The notes under the pieces are model-generated. The model did not search any database and was not told where the DNA came from. It was given only the letters and a program-made list of their open reading frames with translations. A DNA stretch of 64,000 nt, taken from positions 124,001 through 188,000 of the forward strand of contig NZ_JAYWTM010000011.1 of assembly GCF_036016195.1 (NCBI RefSeq). The letters run 5' to 3'. Shown here piece after piece: positions 9,875 through 19,675 of the stretch. Position 1 is the first letter of the stretch; every line of letters begins with the position of its first letter. The position numbers and the translations under genes are program-made. The stretch comes from Brenneria populi. GTDB taxonomy: Bacteria > Pseudomonadota > Gammaproteobacteria > Enterobacterales > Enterobacteriaceae.

Positions 9875-11674
9875 TTAGCGGTCCACATCAGACATGACAA
9901 AATCGATACTGCCGAGGTACACGATCAGGTCGGATACCAGACATCCGCGGATGACTGAAGGGATCTGCTGCAAGTGCGCATAGCTCGGCGTGCGAATACG
10001 CGTACGGTAGCTCATGGTGCCGCCGTCGCTGGTCAGGTAATAGCTGTTGATGCCCTTGGTCGCTTCAATCATCTGGAATGATTCATTGGCGGGCATCACC
10101 GGTCCCCAGGAAACCTGCAGGAAGTGGTTAATCAGGGTATCGATGTGCTGCAAAGTGCGCTCTTTCGGCGGCGGCGTCGTCAGCGGATGATCCGCCTTAA
10201 ACGGCCCGGCCGGCATATTCTTCAGACACTGATCCAGAATACGCAGACTCTGACGCAGCTCTTCGACCTTCAGCATCACGCGGCTGTAACAATCGCTGAT
10301 GCCGTCGCCGACCGGCACGTCAAAGTCGAAGTTTTCGTAACCGGAATACGGACGGCGCTTACGCACGTCGAAATCGATACCGGTGGCGCGCAGGCCGGCG
10401 CCCGTCACCCCCCACTCCAGGGCTTCTTTGGCGTTGTAGGCGGCAACCCCTTGCGTACGGCCCTTCAGGATAGTGTTCTGCAATGCGGCTTTGACATAGG
10501 TGTCCAGACGCGACGGCATCCAGTCGAGGAATTCGCGCAGCAGACGCTCCCAGCCGCGCGGCAGATCGTGCGCCACCCCGCCGATACGGAACCACGCTGG
10601 GTGCATACGGAACCCGGTAATGGCTTCCACCAGATCGTAAATCTTCTGGCGGTCGGTAAAGGCGAAGAACACCGGAGTCATGGCGCCGACGTCCTGAATG
10701 AACGTACTGATATAGAGCAGGTGGCTATTGATGCGGAACAGCTCGGACAGCATAACGCGAATCGTTTTAACGCGTTCCGGCACCTCAATGCCCGCCAGTT
10801 TTTCGACGGCCAGCACATACGGCATCTCATTCACGCAGCCGCCCAGATACTCGATGCGGTCGGTATAAGGAATATAACTATGCCAGGACTGGCGTTCGCC
10901 CATCTTCTCCGCGCCGCGGTGGTGGTAGCCCACATCCGGCACGCAGTCGAGAATCTCTTCGCCGTCCAGCTGCAAAATCAGACGAAAAGCGCCGTGCGAC
11001 GAAGGGTGGTTCGGCCCCATGTTCAGGAACATGAAGTCCTCGTTTTCGGTGCCGCGCTTCATCCCCCAGGCTTCGGGCTTAAAGGTTAGCGACTCCATTT
11101 CCAAATCCTCTTTCTGCTTGGTCAGCACAAAGGGATCGAATTCGGTGGCGCGCGCCGGATAATCTTTGCGCAGCGGATGTCCTTCCCAGGTATGCGGCAT
11201 CATGATGCGCGTTAAGTGGGGATGGCCATCGAAGGTCATGCCGAACATTTCCCAGGTTTCCCGCTCATACCAGTTGGCGTTGGGGAACAAATTGGTCATG
11301 GTCGGCAAGTGCATGTCGTTTTCGACCAGCGCGACTTTCAGCATAATGTCGCGGTTGCGCTCAATGGAGATGAAGTGGTAGAAAACGGAGAAATCCGCGG
11401 CGGGCAGACCTTCACGATGGGTGCGCAAACGCTCGTCCATGCCGTGCAGGTCAAACAGCATCACATAAGGTTTCGGCTGTTTTTTCAGGAAAGAGACGAC
11501 TTCCAGTAATTGCTCACGCTTAACCCACACCACGGGAACGCCCGTGCGGGTTGCCTGTACAGTAAATGCTTCCTGCCCAAAACGGTTGCACAGCTCGCTA
11601 ATGACCGGATCATCAAGATGATCGCGAGTTTGCCAGGCAGGCATAGCGAGATCGTGCGTCGTTAAATCTGTCAT
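9875..11674 (-). CDS. nuoC: NADH-quinone oxidoreductase fused subunits C and D
   Basis: Single 599-residue polypeptide combining NuoC (about residues 1-180) and NuoD (about 210-599), the fused form normal in Enterobacterales. The NuoC part includes YERETWEMFGM. The NuoD part has the quinone-site segment MGPNHPSSHGAFR and the usual C-terminal end VYLGSIDFVMSDVDR. The product is a peripheral-arm component lying next to the quinone site. 98 bases separate it from nuoB. Confidence 0.98.
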   Translation of the reverse strand: MTDLTTHDLAMPAWQTRDHLDDPVISELCNRFGQEAFTVQATRTGVPVVWVKREQLLEVVSFLKKQPKPYVMLFDLHGMDERLRTHREGLPAADFSVFYHFISIERNRDIMLKVALVENDMHLPTMTNLFPNANWYERETWEMFGMTFDGHPHLTRIMMPHTWEGHPLRKDYPARATEFDPFVLTKQKEDLEMESLTFKPEAWGMKRGTENEDFMFLNMGPNHPSSHGAFRLILQLDGEEILDCVPDVGYHHRGAEKMGERQSWHSYIPYTDRIEYLGGCVNEMPYVLAVEKLAGIEVPERVKTIRVMLSELFRINSHLLYISTFIQDVGAMTPVFFAFTDRQKIYDLVEAITGFRMHPAWFRIGGVAHDLPRGWERLLREFLDWMPSRLDTYVKAALQNTILKGRTQGVAAYNAKEALEWGVTGAGLRATGIDFDVRKRRPYSGYENFDFDVPVGDGISDCYSRVMLKVEELRQSLRILDQCLKNMPAGPFKADHPLTTPPPKERTLQHIDTLINHFLQVSWGPVMPANESFQMIEATKGINSYYLTSDGGTMSYRTRIRTPSYAHLQQIPSVIRGCLVSDLIVYLGSIDFVMSDVDR

Positions 11675-11772
11675 AGGTATGTCACCACATTAAATGTGCT
11701 ATTTCTGTATCCGAATAAGGCCGCACACTCTTATCGTGATATTACGCGACCACGCTATTCATCGTTTACAGC

Positions 11773-12447
11773 TCAAATCTCATCGGGCGAACGCAGGTTG
11801 GTCACCGCGATACGCTCGCCGCGCTTACGTTCCCGTTCAGACTGCATATTGGCGCGATAAACGCCCTGTTCTCCCACCGTCCACGACAGCGGGCGGCGCT
11901 CTTTGCCAATCGATTCTTTTAACAGCAGCAGCGCTTGCATATAGGCTTCGGGACGCGGCGGGCAGCCGGGAATATAGACGTCGACCGGCAGGAATTTATC
12001 GACGCCCTGCACAACGGAGTAAATGTCGTACATACCGCCGGAGTTTGCGCAGGCGCCCATGGAGATCACCCATTTGGGCTCAAGCATCTGTTCATACAGG
12101 CGTTGGATCACCGGCGCCATCTTGGTAAAGCAGGTTCCCGCTACCACCATAAAATCGGCCTGGCGCGGCGATGCGCGTAAGACTTCAGAACCGAAACGCG
12201 CGACGTCGTGTACCGCGGTAAAGGATGTCACCATTTCAACATAGCAACAGGAAAGGCCGAAGTTATAAGGCCAAAGAGAGTTTTTACGACCCCAGTTCAC
12301 CGTATCGTGAAGCGCATGCTCCAGCTTGCCCATATACACACTGCGGTGAACATGCTGCTCCAGAGGGTCGGAAACGATCTCCTGCCGTTGCAGAGGATAA
12401 CGGTCGTTTTCACCGTCCGGCTCTATGCGGGTGAGCGTATAGTCCAT
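11773..12447 (-). CDS. nuoB: NADH-quinone oxidoreductase subunit B
   Basis: Carries the terminal cluster N2 that reduces quinone. The adjacent ligand cysteines in GLSCCYVEM are residues 67 and 68, with the others in MGACANSGG and PGCPPRPEA. The protein has 224 residues (220 in E. coli). It is second in the operon, 16 bases after nuoA. Confidence 0.98.
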   Translation of the reverse strand: MDYTLTRIEPDGENDRYPLQRQEIVSDPLEQHVHRSVYMGKLEHALHDTVNWGRKNSLWPYNFGLSCCYVEMVTSFTAVHDVARFGSEVLRASPRQADFMVVAGTCFTKMAPVIQRLYEQMLEPKWVISMGACANSGGMYDIYSVVQGVDKFLPVDVYIPGCPPRPEAYMQALLLLKESIGKERRPLSWTVGEQGVYRANMQSERERKRGERIAVTNLRSPDEI

Positions 12448-12463
12448 CTTAAATGCCTCGCTG

Positions 12464-12904
12464 TTACTGCTGATGATTGTTGGTAATGTTTACGATGTCC
12501 GATTTAACGACCTGTCTTTTGGAGCGCTCGGGAATCCAGTTTAGCGCGCCGATTCGAACCAGGTAGATCAAACCAGCCAGCAACACCAAAATGAAAATGG
12601 CGGCTTCGATAAAGCCAATCCAGCCGCTTTCTCTGATAGAGACGGACCAGGCGTAAAGATATAAGGCTTCAACATCGAAGATGACGAAAAACATGGCGAC
12701 CAGATAAAATTTGGCGGACAGACGCATGCGCGCCGACCCCACCGCATCAATCCCTGACTCATAAGGTACGTTTTTGGCTCTGGCCCTTGCCCTGCCACCA
12801 AGCAAAAAACCGCCTGTCAGCATGAATACGCACAGGCCAACGGCAATAATAACGAATAACGCAAACGCCCAATGATGGGCGAGGATTTCTGTAGTTGTTG
12901 ACAT
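12464..12904 (-). CDS. nuoA: NADH-quinone oxidoreductase subunit A
   Basis: First gene of the complex I operon; a 146-residue membrane subunit with three predicted helices. The family segment YESGIDAVGSARMRLSAKFY connects helices one and two, followed by FFVIFDVEALYLYAW. The operon promoter should lie in the long non-coding tract to its right. Confidence 0.97.
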   Translation of the reverse strand: MSTTTEILAHHWAFALFVIIAVGLCVFMLTGGFLLGGRARARAKNVPYESGIDAVGSARMRLSAKFYLVAMFFVIFDVEALYLYAWSVSIRESGWIGFIEAAIFILVLLAGLIYLVRIGALNWIPERSKRQVVKSDIVNITNNHQQ

Positions 12905-13564
12905 ACTCGTTGCTTACTCATCAAAAGTGGTTAGTAACATCTGCTCTTTTTCGGCAGCTAGGCACCACATCGATTAAAAGGAAGGATAAAGACCACACAA
13001 AACGCACGGAAACGTGTCAGGTCAACGGGCATTCAGATGGTCGAGCCCTAATTCTGTAACCTTTTTTCAACCTTACTAAAGGTAACAGTATATCAGTTTA
13101 CATGCACACAGTTTTGTTAACACTCACATTCTCGTTTGCCGCTAAATCGAGTCAGTGACAACTATTTGTTAACAAACCACGAACAGGGTCAACTCAGCTT
13201 CACCCCGCCACTATATCATTTTCGCAAGGATTGCTTGTTCACCCACAGTGTCATTAAGGGCATTTTTTGATCCGCGGCACATTTTTGCCAATTTAGTTAG
13301 TAAAAAAATTGATAAGTACAAATTTAAAGCCAATGGAAGATTCTTGCCTGGCGCGTTAAAAAAACAGGACCAACGTTTTACTCAATGGGTAATGGCATTT
13401 TGATTTATATGAAGGGGACATAACAGCCACAGACAGGAGACGTGGGCAGATTTCACCGATTCCGGCCCGCCGTTTACAATGCGATAGGCAAGGCGCAATC
13501 GCTATTCGGGCAGCGTCATTCGGGCCGCGTCCCTTCGGCCCGAACAATGCCGGCCGGTCAACAA
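12905..13564. promoter_or_regulatory. Long non-coding tract upstream of nuoA and downstream of lrhA
   Basis: About 660 bases with no credible gene, AT-richer than the flanking genes, and the place where the nuo promoters must lie. Two TTTGTTAAC-like words (near 13112 and 13164) resemble ArcA half-sites, and there is a TTGAT half-site near 13309 of the FNR kind. Aerobic/anaerobic control of nuo by ArcA, FNR and NarL is known in E. coli. Assigning these particular words is only suggestive. Confidence 0.5.
13519..13544. repeat. GC-rich hairpin after lrhA
   Basis: Perfect 8-bp inverted repeat TTCGGGCC / GGCCCGAA (13519-13526 and 13537-13544) with a 10-base loop, about 20 bases past the lrhA stop. 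There is no T-run on either side, so it may protect or end the lrhA transcript rather than act as a classic intrinsic terminator. Confidence 0.45.
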
Positions 13565-14476
13565 TTACATGGCATCCTTCAATGCCGCATCCATTACCGG
13601 CGCGTAAGACTGATTACCCGAACCGATCACGCTAAAAATCGCCGTCGCCAGCTCATTTTCCTGCTGCGGATTCCGACACAGGAAATAGCGGGTTTCCGGC
13701 AGCCTGGGCAATCCATCCTCCTCGCCCAGCACCCGGAACCCCGGACTCATCATTTCAACCGAACGCACGGTTACCCCCAGGCCGGCCTTAACCGCGGCGC
13801 GAACGGCCGACAGCGTGGACGCCACATAAGCAATCCTCCACGGAATGCCCATGGCGTTCAGATACTCCAGCGCCAATGCGCGAAAAGGGCTGGGCTCTTC
13901 CATAACAACCAGCGAAACGGGCTCTTCCCGCCGGAATTGATAATCAGCGGCGCAATACCATAACGTTGGCGAAGTTCGTAATAAGACATGGGGAAATGCC
14001 ATACTGTTCATTGTGGTAATCACCAGATCAATTTTCCCTTGATGTAGCATCTCCAACATTTCCGCACTGCGCTGTACGTTAACGTCGATCGATAATTTAG
14101 GAAAAACAGAGGTTACCCGGTGTAAAATATAAGGAAGAATGGTATCCGCGGTATCGTCGGAAGCGCCGATAGTCAGCGTGCCCTGAATATCACTGAACAT
14201 TAATGAAGTGCAGGCTTCATCATTGAACTGTAATATTTTTCTGGCATAGCCGAGAAACTGAATACCGTGTTCGGTCAATAGCTTATTACGCCCGTGGCGG
14301 GCGAACAGCTCCTTGCCGATGAGTTGTTCTAAACGTTGCATTTGCTGACTGACGGCCGATTGAGTCCGACGTACAGCAACAGCAGCGGCTGCAAAAGTGT
14401 TCAAATCTGCAACAGCGACAAACGTTCTCAATAGATCAAGATCGAGATTAATTACTGGTCGATTTGCGTTAGTCAT
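13565..14476 (-). CDS. lrhA: LysR-family regulator LrhA/HexA
   Basis: Transcriptional regulator that in E. coli represses flhDC and motility, and that as HexA in Pectobacterium represses exoenzymes and motility. The N-terminal winged helix (about residues 10-68, with TFAAAAVAVRRTQSAVSQQM as its recognition part) is nearly identical to E. coli LrhA. An effector domain follows. The chosen ATG gives MTNANRPVINLDLD, matching the E. coli start, with 303 residues. Four upstream codons, including a GTG and an ATG, are possible alternatives. It sits directly upstream of nuoA in the same direction, the standard arrangement. Confidence 0.93.
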   Translation of the reverse strand: MTNANRPVINLDLDLLRTFVAVADLNTFAAAAVAVRRTQSAVSQQMQRLEQLIGKELFARHGRNKLLTEHGIQFLGYARKILQFNDEACTSLMFSDIQGTLTIGASDDTADTILPYILHRVTSVFPKLSIDVNVQRSAEMLEMLHQGKIDLVITTMNSMAFPHVLLRTSPTLWYCAADYQFRREEPVSLVVMEEPSPFRALALEYLNAMGIPWRIAYVASTLSAVRAAVKAGLGVTVRSVEMMSPGFRVLGEEDGLPRLPETRYFLCRNPQQENELATAIFSVIGSGNQSYAPVMDAALKDAM

Positions 14477-14971
14477 ACGATTCATCACTTATCTATTTTA
14501 ATTTTTAACAAAAACATTCCTGGTGTTTTATTACATGTAATGGTAACAACCCATACATTTTAAAGACACTATCGCAGACGCACCATAAGGGCAAAAAAAT
14601 ACTTATATTTCGTTACCACAATCGCCTTTTCAATTGATGAGCCGTCATTGTCTTAAATGCGTCATCCCCCCTTGAATTCTTAATCTGATAACGTCGTGTT
14701 TCTTTTTTCATCCCGCAAAATAAATGCCTGCCGCATTTAAATAACCGACATATATTTTCATCGTGAAAAGTGTTCCGACCGACCTAAAGCCGACCGTCCG
14801 CCTACAGTACCGCACCACCAGACTAGTACACAACTATGTAGTGCATAAGCGGAATAATTTGCAGGGAAAGCGATAATCATTCTTCAAAAGGTACTACAGG
14901 AGGAGTACATTGAGCAGGTTATGCTATTCCACCTAGGAATACGCTTTTCCCGCAAAAGGTTTGTGATATTT
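14477..14971. promoter_or_regulatory. Divergent control region between lrhA and alaA
   Basis: About 495 bases without a full gene. The half next to lrhA is AT-rich. The half next to alaA contains a strong AGGAGG (14898-14903) that does not serve the alaA ATG but stands six bases ahead of a TTG starting an eight-codon frame. Both flanking genes must be driven from here, but no sigma-70 promoter stands out by eye. Confidence 0.5.
14910..14936 (+). CDS. Candidate leader peptide ahead of alaA
   Basis: Eight-codon frame TTG to TAG encoding MSRLCYST, with AGGAGG at 14898-14903 and a six-base spacer, the best ribosome site in the neighbourhood. It ends 35 bases before the alaA ATG. There is no run of one amino acid as in classical attenuators, so a role is unproven. 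An alternative is that the AGGAGG serves the ATG at 14921, which would add 17 residues to AlaA that the family lacks. Confidence 0.3.
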   Translation: MSRLCYST

Positions 14972-16186
14972 ATGTCCCCGATTGAAAAATCCAAGAAGCT
15001 GGAGAACGTTTGTTATGACATTCGCGGCCCAGTTCTGAAGGAAGCCAAACGTCTTGAAGAAGAAGGTAATAAAGTACTTAAGCTAAACATCGGCAACCCC
15101 GCCCCTTTCGGCTTCGACGCCCCTGACGAAATTCTGGTCGATGTGATCCGCAATTTACCGACGGCGCAGGGCTATTGCGACTCCAAGGGCCTTTATTCCG
15201 CGCGTAAAGCCATCGTACAGCACTATCAGGCCCGGGGCATGCGTGAGATGACGGTCGAAGATGTGTATATCGGCAACGGGGTCTCCGAGCTGATCGTACA
15301 GTCCATGCAGGCGTTGCTCAATACCGGCGACGAAATGCTGGTTCCGGCGCCGGACTACCCGCTCTGGACCGCCGCGGTATCGCTCTCGAATGGCAATGCC
15401 GTGCACTATCTGTGCGACGAAACGTCGGACTGGTTTCCCGATCTGGATGACATTCGTAAAAAAATCACGCCGCATACCCGCGGCATCGTGATTATCAACC
15501 CCAACAACCCCACCGGCGCGGTATATAGCAAAGCGCTGCTGCTGGAGATCGTGGCGATCGCCCGCGAACATAACCTGATTATTTTCGCCGACGAAATCTA
15601 CGACAAAATTCTGTATGACGACGCGCAGCACCACTCCATCGCCGCCCTGGCGCCGGATTTGCTGACCGTAACCTTTAACGGCCTGTCAAAAACCTATCGC
15701 GTCGCCGGCTTCCGCCAGGGCTGGATGGTGCTAAACGGGCCGAAAAAGCACGCTAAAGGCTATATCGAAGGATTGGAGATGCTGGCGTCCATGCGTTTGT
15801 GCGCCAACGTGCCGATGCAGCACGCCATTCAGACCGCCATCGGCGGTTATCAGAGCATCAGCGAATTCATCCAACCGGGCGGACGATTATATGAACAGCG
15901 CAACCGGGCCTGGGAGCTGATCAACCAGATCCCAGGGGTATCCTGCGTTAAACCGCAGGGCGCGCTCTATATGTTCCCGCGCATCGACGCCAAGCATTTT
16001 AATATTCACGACGACCAGAAACTGGTGCTGGATCTTCTGCTACAGGAAAAAGTCCTGCTGGTTCAGGGCACGGCTTTCAACTGGCCTTATCCGGACCATG
16101 TCCGCATCGTGACCCTGCCCCGCGTTGACGAGTTGGATATGGCGGTACATAAACTGGGACGTTTCCTGGAACATTACCACCAATAA
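14972..16186 (+). CDS. alaA: Glutamate-pyruvate aminotransferase AlaA
   Basis: PLP-dependent class I aminotransferase making alanine from pyruvate and glutamate in the cytoplasm. The 404-residue protein starts MSPIEKSKKLENVCYD as in E. coli. The PLP lysine is Lys240 in NGLSKTYRVAG. The NPNNPTGAVY and FADEIYDKI motifs bind the cofactor. An in-frame ATG 17 codons upstream was rejected because the family begins at MSPIEKS; an AAAGGT lies 12 bases before the chosen ATG. Confidence 0.96.
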   Translation: MSPIEKSKKLENVCYDIRGPVLKEAKRLEEEGNKVLKLNIGNPAPFGFDAPDEILVDVIRNLPTAQGYCDSKGLYSARKAIVQHYQARGMREMTVEDVYIGNGVSELIVQSMQALLNTGDEMLVPAPDYPLWTAAVSLSNGNAVHYLCDETSDWFPDLDDIRKKITPHTRGIVIINPNNPTGAVYSKALLLEIVAIAREHNLIIFADEIYDKILYDDAQHHSIAALAPDLLTVTFNGLSKTYRVAGFRQGWMVLNGPKKHAKGYIEGLEMLASMRLCANVPMQHAIQTAIGGYQSISEFIQPGGRLYEQRNRAWELINQIPGVSCVKPQGALYMFPRIDAKHFNIHDDQKLVLDLLLQEKVLLVQGTAFNWPYPDHVRIVTLPRVDELDMAVHKLGRFLEHYHQ

Positions 16187-16206
16187 CCGGCGCCGCCCTC
16201 CCCCAC

Positions 16207-16231
16207 GCCGGGCGCGGCTATGGCGCCCGGC
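16207..16231 (+). terminator. GC-rich hairpin after alaA
   Basis: Perfect 9-bp inverted repeat GCCGGGCGC / GCGCCCGGC with a seven-base loop, 20 bases beyond the alaA stop. No T-run follows, so it is a weak or Rho-assisted terminator, or a stability element. Nothing else was recognised between here and yfbR. Confidence 0.45.
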
Positions 16232-16414
16232 GCCTTAAGGCCGGAAATCGGCAGAAAACCGACGGCGAAACCCGATACGAATCCCCGCGCTTGCGTGTAA
16301 GAGACGGCTTAAGCCGACGCTACCATCCGCGCGGCGGGTTTATCGGATGGTTTGCATAATCCCCGCCAAGTGACCACAATAGATTTCCACCGTGCCGCTG
16401 TCTGAGAGATTGCT

Positions 16415-17014
16415 ATGAATCAGAGTCACTTTTTTGCCCACCTGTCCCGCCTAAAACTCATCAGCCGCTGGCCGCTGATGCGTAACGTGCGCACGGAAAA
16501 TGTATCGGAGCACAGCCTGCAGGTCGCTTTCGTCGCCCATGCGCTGGCGGTGATTAAAAACCGCAGGTTCAACGGCAACGTCAGCGCCGAACGCATCGCC
16601 CTGCTGGCGATGTATCACGACGCCAGCGAAGTCCTGACCGGGGATATGCCCACGCCCATCAAGTATTACAACGCGCAGATCGCCCATGAATACAAAAAGA
16701 TCGAAAAGATAGCCCGCCAGAAACTGGTCGATATGCTGCCGGCGGAACTACAGCGGGATTTTCAGTCATTGCTGAATGAACAGCATATGAGCGAGGAAGA
16801 ACGGGCGATCGTCAAACAGGCCGATGCGCTGTGCGCCTATTTGAAATGTCTGGAAGAGCTGTCGGCGGGCAACACGGAATTTACCCTGGCGAAAGCCCGG
16901 CTGGAGAAAACATTACAGCAGCGCCAAAGCCCGGAGATGGATTACTTTATGGCCGTGTTCATCCCGAGCTTTAGCCTATCGCTGGACGAAATCAGCCAGG
17001 ATTCGCCGCTGTAA
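16415..17014 (+). CDS. yfbR: 5'-deoxynucleotidase YfbR (HD domain)
   Basis: Cytoplasmic phosphohydrolase removing the 5' phosphate from deoxyribonucleoside monophosphates, part of dNTP pool control. The 199-residue protein shows the metal-binding HD set: His33, His68-Asp69 (in AMYHDASE) and Asp137 (in KQADALC). The length and the convergent arrangement with yfbS match E. coli. Confidence 0.95.
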   Translation: MNQSHFFAHLSRLKLISRWPLMRNVRTENVSEHSLQVAFVAHALAVIKNRRFNGNVSAERIALLAMYHDASEVLTGDMPTPIKYYNAQIAHEYKKIEKIARQKLVDMLPAELQRDFQSLLNEQHMSEEERAIVKQADALCAYLKCLEELSAGNTEFTLAKARLEKTLQQRQSPEMDYFMAVFIPSFSLSLDEISQDSPL

Positions 17015-17037
17015 TAATTCAATCGCGCCGCCGCGCG

Positions 17038-18870
17038 TCAGAAGGGATAAAGCCACGGCACCATCATCACGCTGATGGCCATCACCAGTATGGTGAACGG
17101 CACGCCGATACGCAAAAAGTCGCCAAACTGATATCCTCCCGGCGTCAGCACCAGCGTATTCACCGGCGATGATACGGGGGTCATAAATGCCGCGGAGGCC
17201 GCGATCGCCACCATCATGGCAAAAGGGTAAGGCGATACCCCCATCTGGTTCGCCGCCGCGACGGCGATAGGCGCCATCAGCACCGCCGTCGCGGTATTTG
17301 AGATAAACAGACCAATCACGGCGCACAGGATAAATAAACACACCAGCATCACATGCGGCCCGGAGCCCCCGGCGATATCCATCAGCCCGTCGACAATCAG
17401 CGTAACGCCGCCCGTTTTCTGCAATGCCAGCGCGAACGGCATCATGCCGACAATCAGTATCACGCTGGGCCAATGAATCGCACGGTAAGCGCTTTCCATA
17501 TCAATGCAGCGGAATTTGCCCATTAACAAACAGGCGATCAGCGCCGCAATCGCGTTGGGAACTTCATCCGTCAGCATCATGGCGACCATCAGCGCCAGGC
17601 AGAATAAGGCATGAGGCGCCTGGCTGACGGCCGGCGCCACGTCATCCACCTCGGCAGGCAGATTAAGCAAGAGAAAGTCGTTTTTCTGCATATGCAACTG
17701 CCGAATCATCCGCCAATCGCCGATAACCAGCAAAATATCGCCCAGTTGGAGGGGTTCGTCAGCCAGGATCCCCTCCATCGCCTCGCCATTACGGCGGATC
17801 CCCACGACGGTCAGGCCATAGCGGCTGCGAAAACCGACCTCATAAAGCGTTTTTCCCAACAGTTCGGAATCAGGAATTAAAGAGACTTCCGCCATACCCA
17901 CATCGCGCGCCTGCTCGGAGAAATATTCACCGCGCAGCACCATCGGCTCCAGACGCTGAGAGGCGCAAAACTCGCGCAGATCGACTTCGGAAGTCGACAT
18001 ATCGATCAGCAAAACGTCATTCAGGCGCAGTTCCGTATTTCCCGCCACGCTGACCATGACGCGCCGAAATTTACGCCAGCGTTCGATCCCGACGATATTC
18101 GCCCCATAGCGTTGACGCAACCGCAGATCGTCAAGCCGGTGGCCGATAAAAGGAGAACCGGGACGGATCGCCAAACGCCGCGCCCTGCCCGTCAGTTTGT
18201 AATCCCGAATCAGATCGCGGAACGTCCGCCGCTTCCAGGTCTCTTTGGCGGTTTCAGCCGTCGCGCCGCCCAGCCAGTAGCGCGCCGCCATCATATAGGC
18301 GACGCCGGCCAACAAGACGACCACGCCAATCGGCGTCACGCTGAAAAAGCCGAATCCCGTAATGCCTTCCCGCATCAGTTCGCTGCTCACCACCATGTTG
18401 GGCGGCGTGGCCACCAGCGTCATCATCCCGCTGATCAGCCCGGCAAAGCTCAGCGGCATCAAGAGCCGCGCCGGCGAGGTCTTCATGCGGGCCGAAACGC
18501 TCAGCACCACCGGAATAAAGATCGCCACCACCCCGGTCGAGCTCATAAAGGCTCCCAGCAATGCGACGGTGACCATCAGCAGCACCAGCATTTTTAATTC
18601 GCTGTTGCCGGCGGCGCGCACCAGCCAGTCGCCGACCTGATAGGCCACCCCGGTACGCACCAGGCCTTCGCCAATGATAAACAGGGCCGCGATCAGAATA
18701 ACGTTGGGATCGCTGAAGCCGACCAATGCCTCGGATAGCGTCAATGTTCCGCTTAAAACAAAAGCGATAATGACCAGCAGTGCAACAACATCCATGCGTA
18801 ATTTATTGGTGGTAAACAACACAATGGCGATCAGCAACAGGGATAAAACCCAGAGAAGTTCGCTATTCAA
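17038..18870 (-). CDS. yfbS: SLC13/DASS-family transporter YfbS with two RCK-C domains
   Basis: Inner-membrane protein of the divalent anion:sodium symporter fold. Membrane helices at both ends surround two TrkA-C type regulatory domains (about residues 205-290 and 300-385). The start is a TTG (complement at 18868-18870) giving MNSELLWVLSLL, with the purine-rich CAGGGGAAC just upstream. It yields exactly 610 residues, the E. coli length, and aligns with E. coli MNGELIWVLSLL. An ATG 14 codons further upstream has no family support. The substrate is unknown. Confidence 0.93.
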   Translation of the reverse strand: MNSELLWVLSLLLIAIVLFTTNKLRMDVVALLVIIAFVLSGTLTLSEALVGFSDPNVILIAALFIIGEGLVRTGVAYQVGDWLVRAAGNSELKMLVLLMVTVALLGAFMSSTGVVAIFIPVVLSVSARMKTSPARLLMPLSFAGLISGMMTLVATPPNMVVSSELMREGITGFGFFSVTPIGVVVLLAGVAYMMAARYWLGGATAETAKETWKRRTFRDLIRDYKLTGRARRLAIRPGSPFIGHRLDDLRLRQRYGANIVGIERWRKFRRVMVSVAGNTELRLNDVLLIDMSTSEVDLREFCASQRLEPMVLRGEYFSEQARDVGMAEVSLIPDSELLGKTLYEVGFRSRYGLTVVGIRRNGEAMEGILADEPLQLGDILLVIGDWRMIRQLHMQKNDFLLLNLPAEVDDVAPAVSQAPHALFCLALMVAMMLTDEVPNAIAALIACLLMGKFRCIDMESAYRAIHWPSVILIVGMMPFALALQKTGGVTLIVDGLMDIAGGSGPHVMLVCLFILCAVIGLFISNTATAVLMAPIAVAAANQMGVSPYPFAMMVAIAASAAFMTPVSSPVNTLVLTPGGYQFGDFLRIGVPFTILVMAISVMMVPWLYPF

Positions 18871-18926
18871 AACGGTTCCCCTGACGGAAAGAGATTTATT
18901 GAGAGATTCCACGCCTACAGAATGTC

Positions 18927-18954
18927 ATAAAAAAACCCCGCAGACGCGAGGTTT
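18927..18954 (-). terminator. Intrinsic terminator after hxpA
   Basis: On the minus strand AAACCTCGC-GTCT-GCGGGGTTT is followed by further T residues: a 9-bp stem with one G-U pair, a tetraloop and a T-run. It lies 40 bases past the hxpA stop and upstream of yfbS, so yfbS should have its own promoter. Confidence 0.8.
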
Positions 18955-18995
18955 GATCATGTTTAGCCGCTCTTTATTAGTAAGTTAGCGCGATA

Positions 18996-19655
18996 TCACG
19001 ACGGATTGACCGTGATGACCGCGCCATCGGAAGAGGCGTCTATCCTAAGCTGCTCCAGCGAGTGCAAAACCAGGTCGGCCCGATCCAGCTTTGGCGTATC
19101 CGCCGGCGCCTTGACCGCGATAACCCGGCAGCCCGCCGCCAGCCCGGATAACACCCCGGCAGGCGCATCCTCAACGACGGCGCACTCTTCCGGTTTCAGC
19201 CCCAGCCGCTGCGCGCCTAATAAATAGGCGTCCGGATTCGGTTTCCCCCGCGCCACCTGCTCCGCGGTAATGAAAACCTGCGGCATCGGCAGTTCGCCCG
19301 CCTTATGGCGCGCGCTGGCGATGGGGATCGAACCCGAAGTTACGATCGCCCAGGGAATGTTTAACTCATTCAGTCGTTCCAGCAGCGCCCTGGCGCCGGG
19401 CATGGCGACAATCCCCTGCGTATCCGTCGCCTCTATTTTTTCCAGATCGGCGAATTCCCGCTGAATGGTTTCCTCGCTCTCGCCTTTAAGGAAATGGCGC
19501 AAAGAGGTGATCGCCTGTTTGCCATGAATAAAGTCAAAAACTTCCTGTGGTTCGATACCATGAGCCTGCGCCCAAAAACGCCAGGAACGCTCCACGGCGG
19601 GTAATGAATCAACCAACGTACCATCCAAATCGAACAGAAAACCTTTACACTCCAC
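18996..19655 (-). CDS. hxpA: HAD-family sugar phosphatase HxpA (YfbT)
   Basis: Cytoplasmic haloacid-dehalogenase-like phosphatase acting on small phosphosugars. The 219-residue protein has motif I DLDGT at 9-13 (nucleophile Asp9, acid Asp11), motif II Thr106-Ser107, motif III Lys138 in RGKPNPD, and motif IV Glu162-Asp163 in VVEDAPAG. It is close to E. coli YfbT throughout. It lies downstream of yfbU on the same strand with a 20-base gap, so probably in one transcript. Confidence 0.93.
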   Translation of the reverse strand: MECKGFLFDLDGTLVDSLPAVERSWRFWAQAHGIEPQEVFDFIHGKQAITSLRHFLKGESEETIQREFADLEKIEATDTQGIVAMPGARALLERLNELNIPWAIVTSGSIPIASARHKAGELPMPQVFITAEQVARGKPNPDAYLLGAQRLGLKPEECAVVEDAPAGVLSGLAAGCRVIAVKAPADTPKLDRADLVLHSLEQLRIDASSDGAVITVNPS

Positions 19656-19675
19656 AGAAAGCCCCTTGCAATTAA

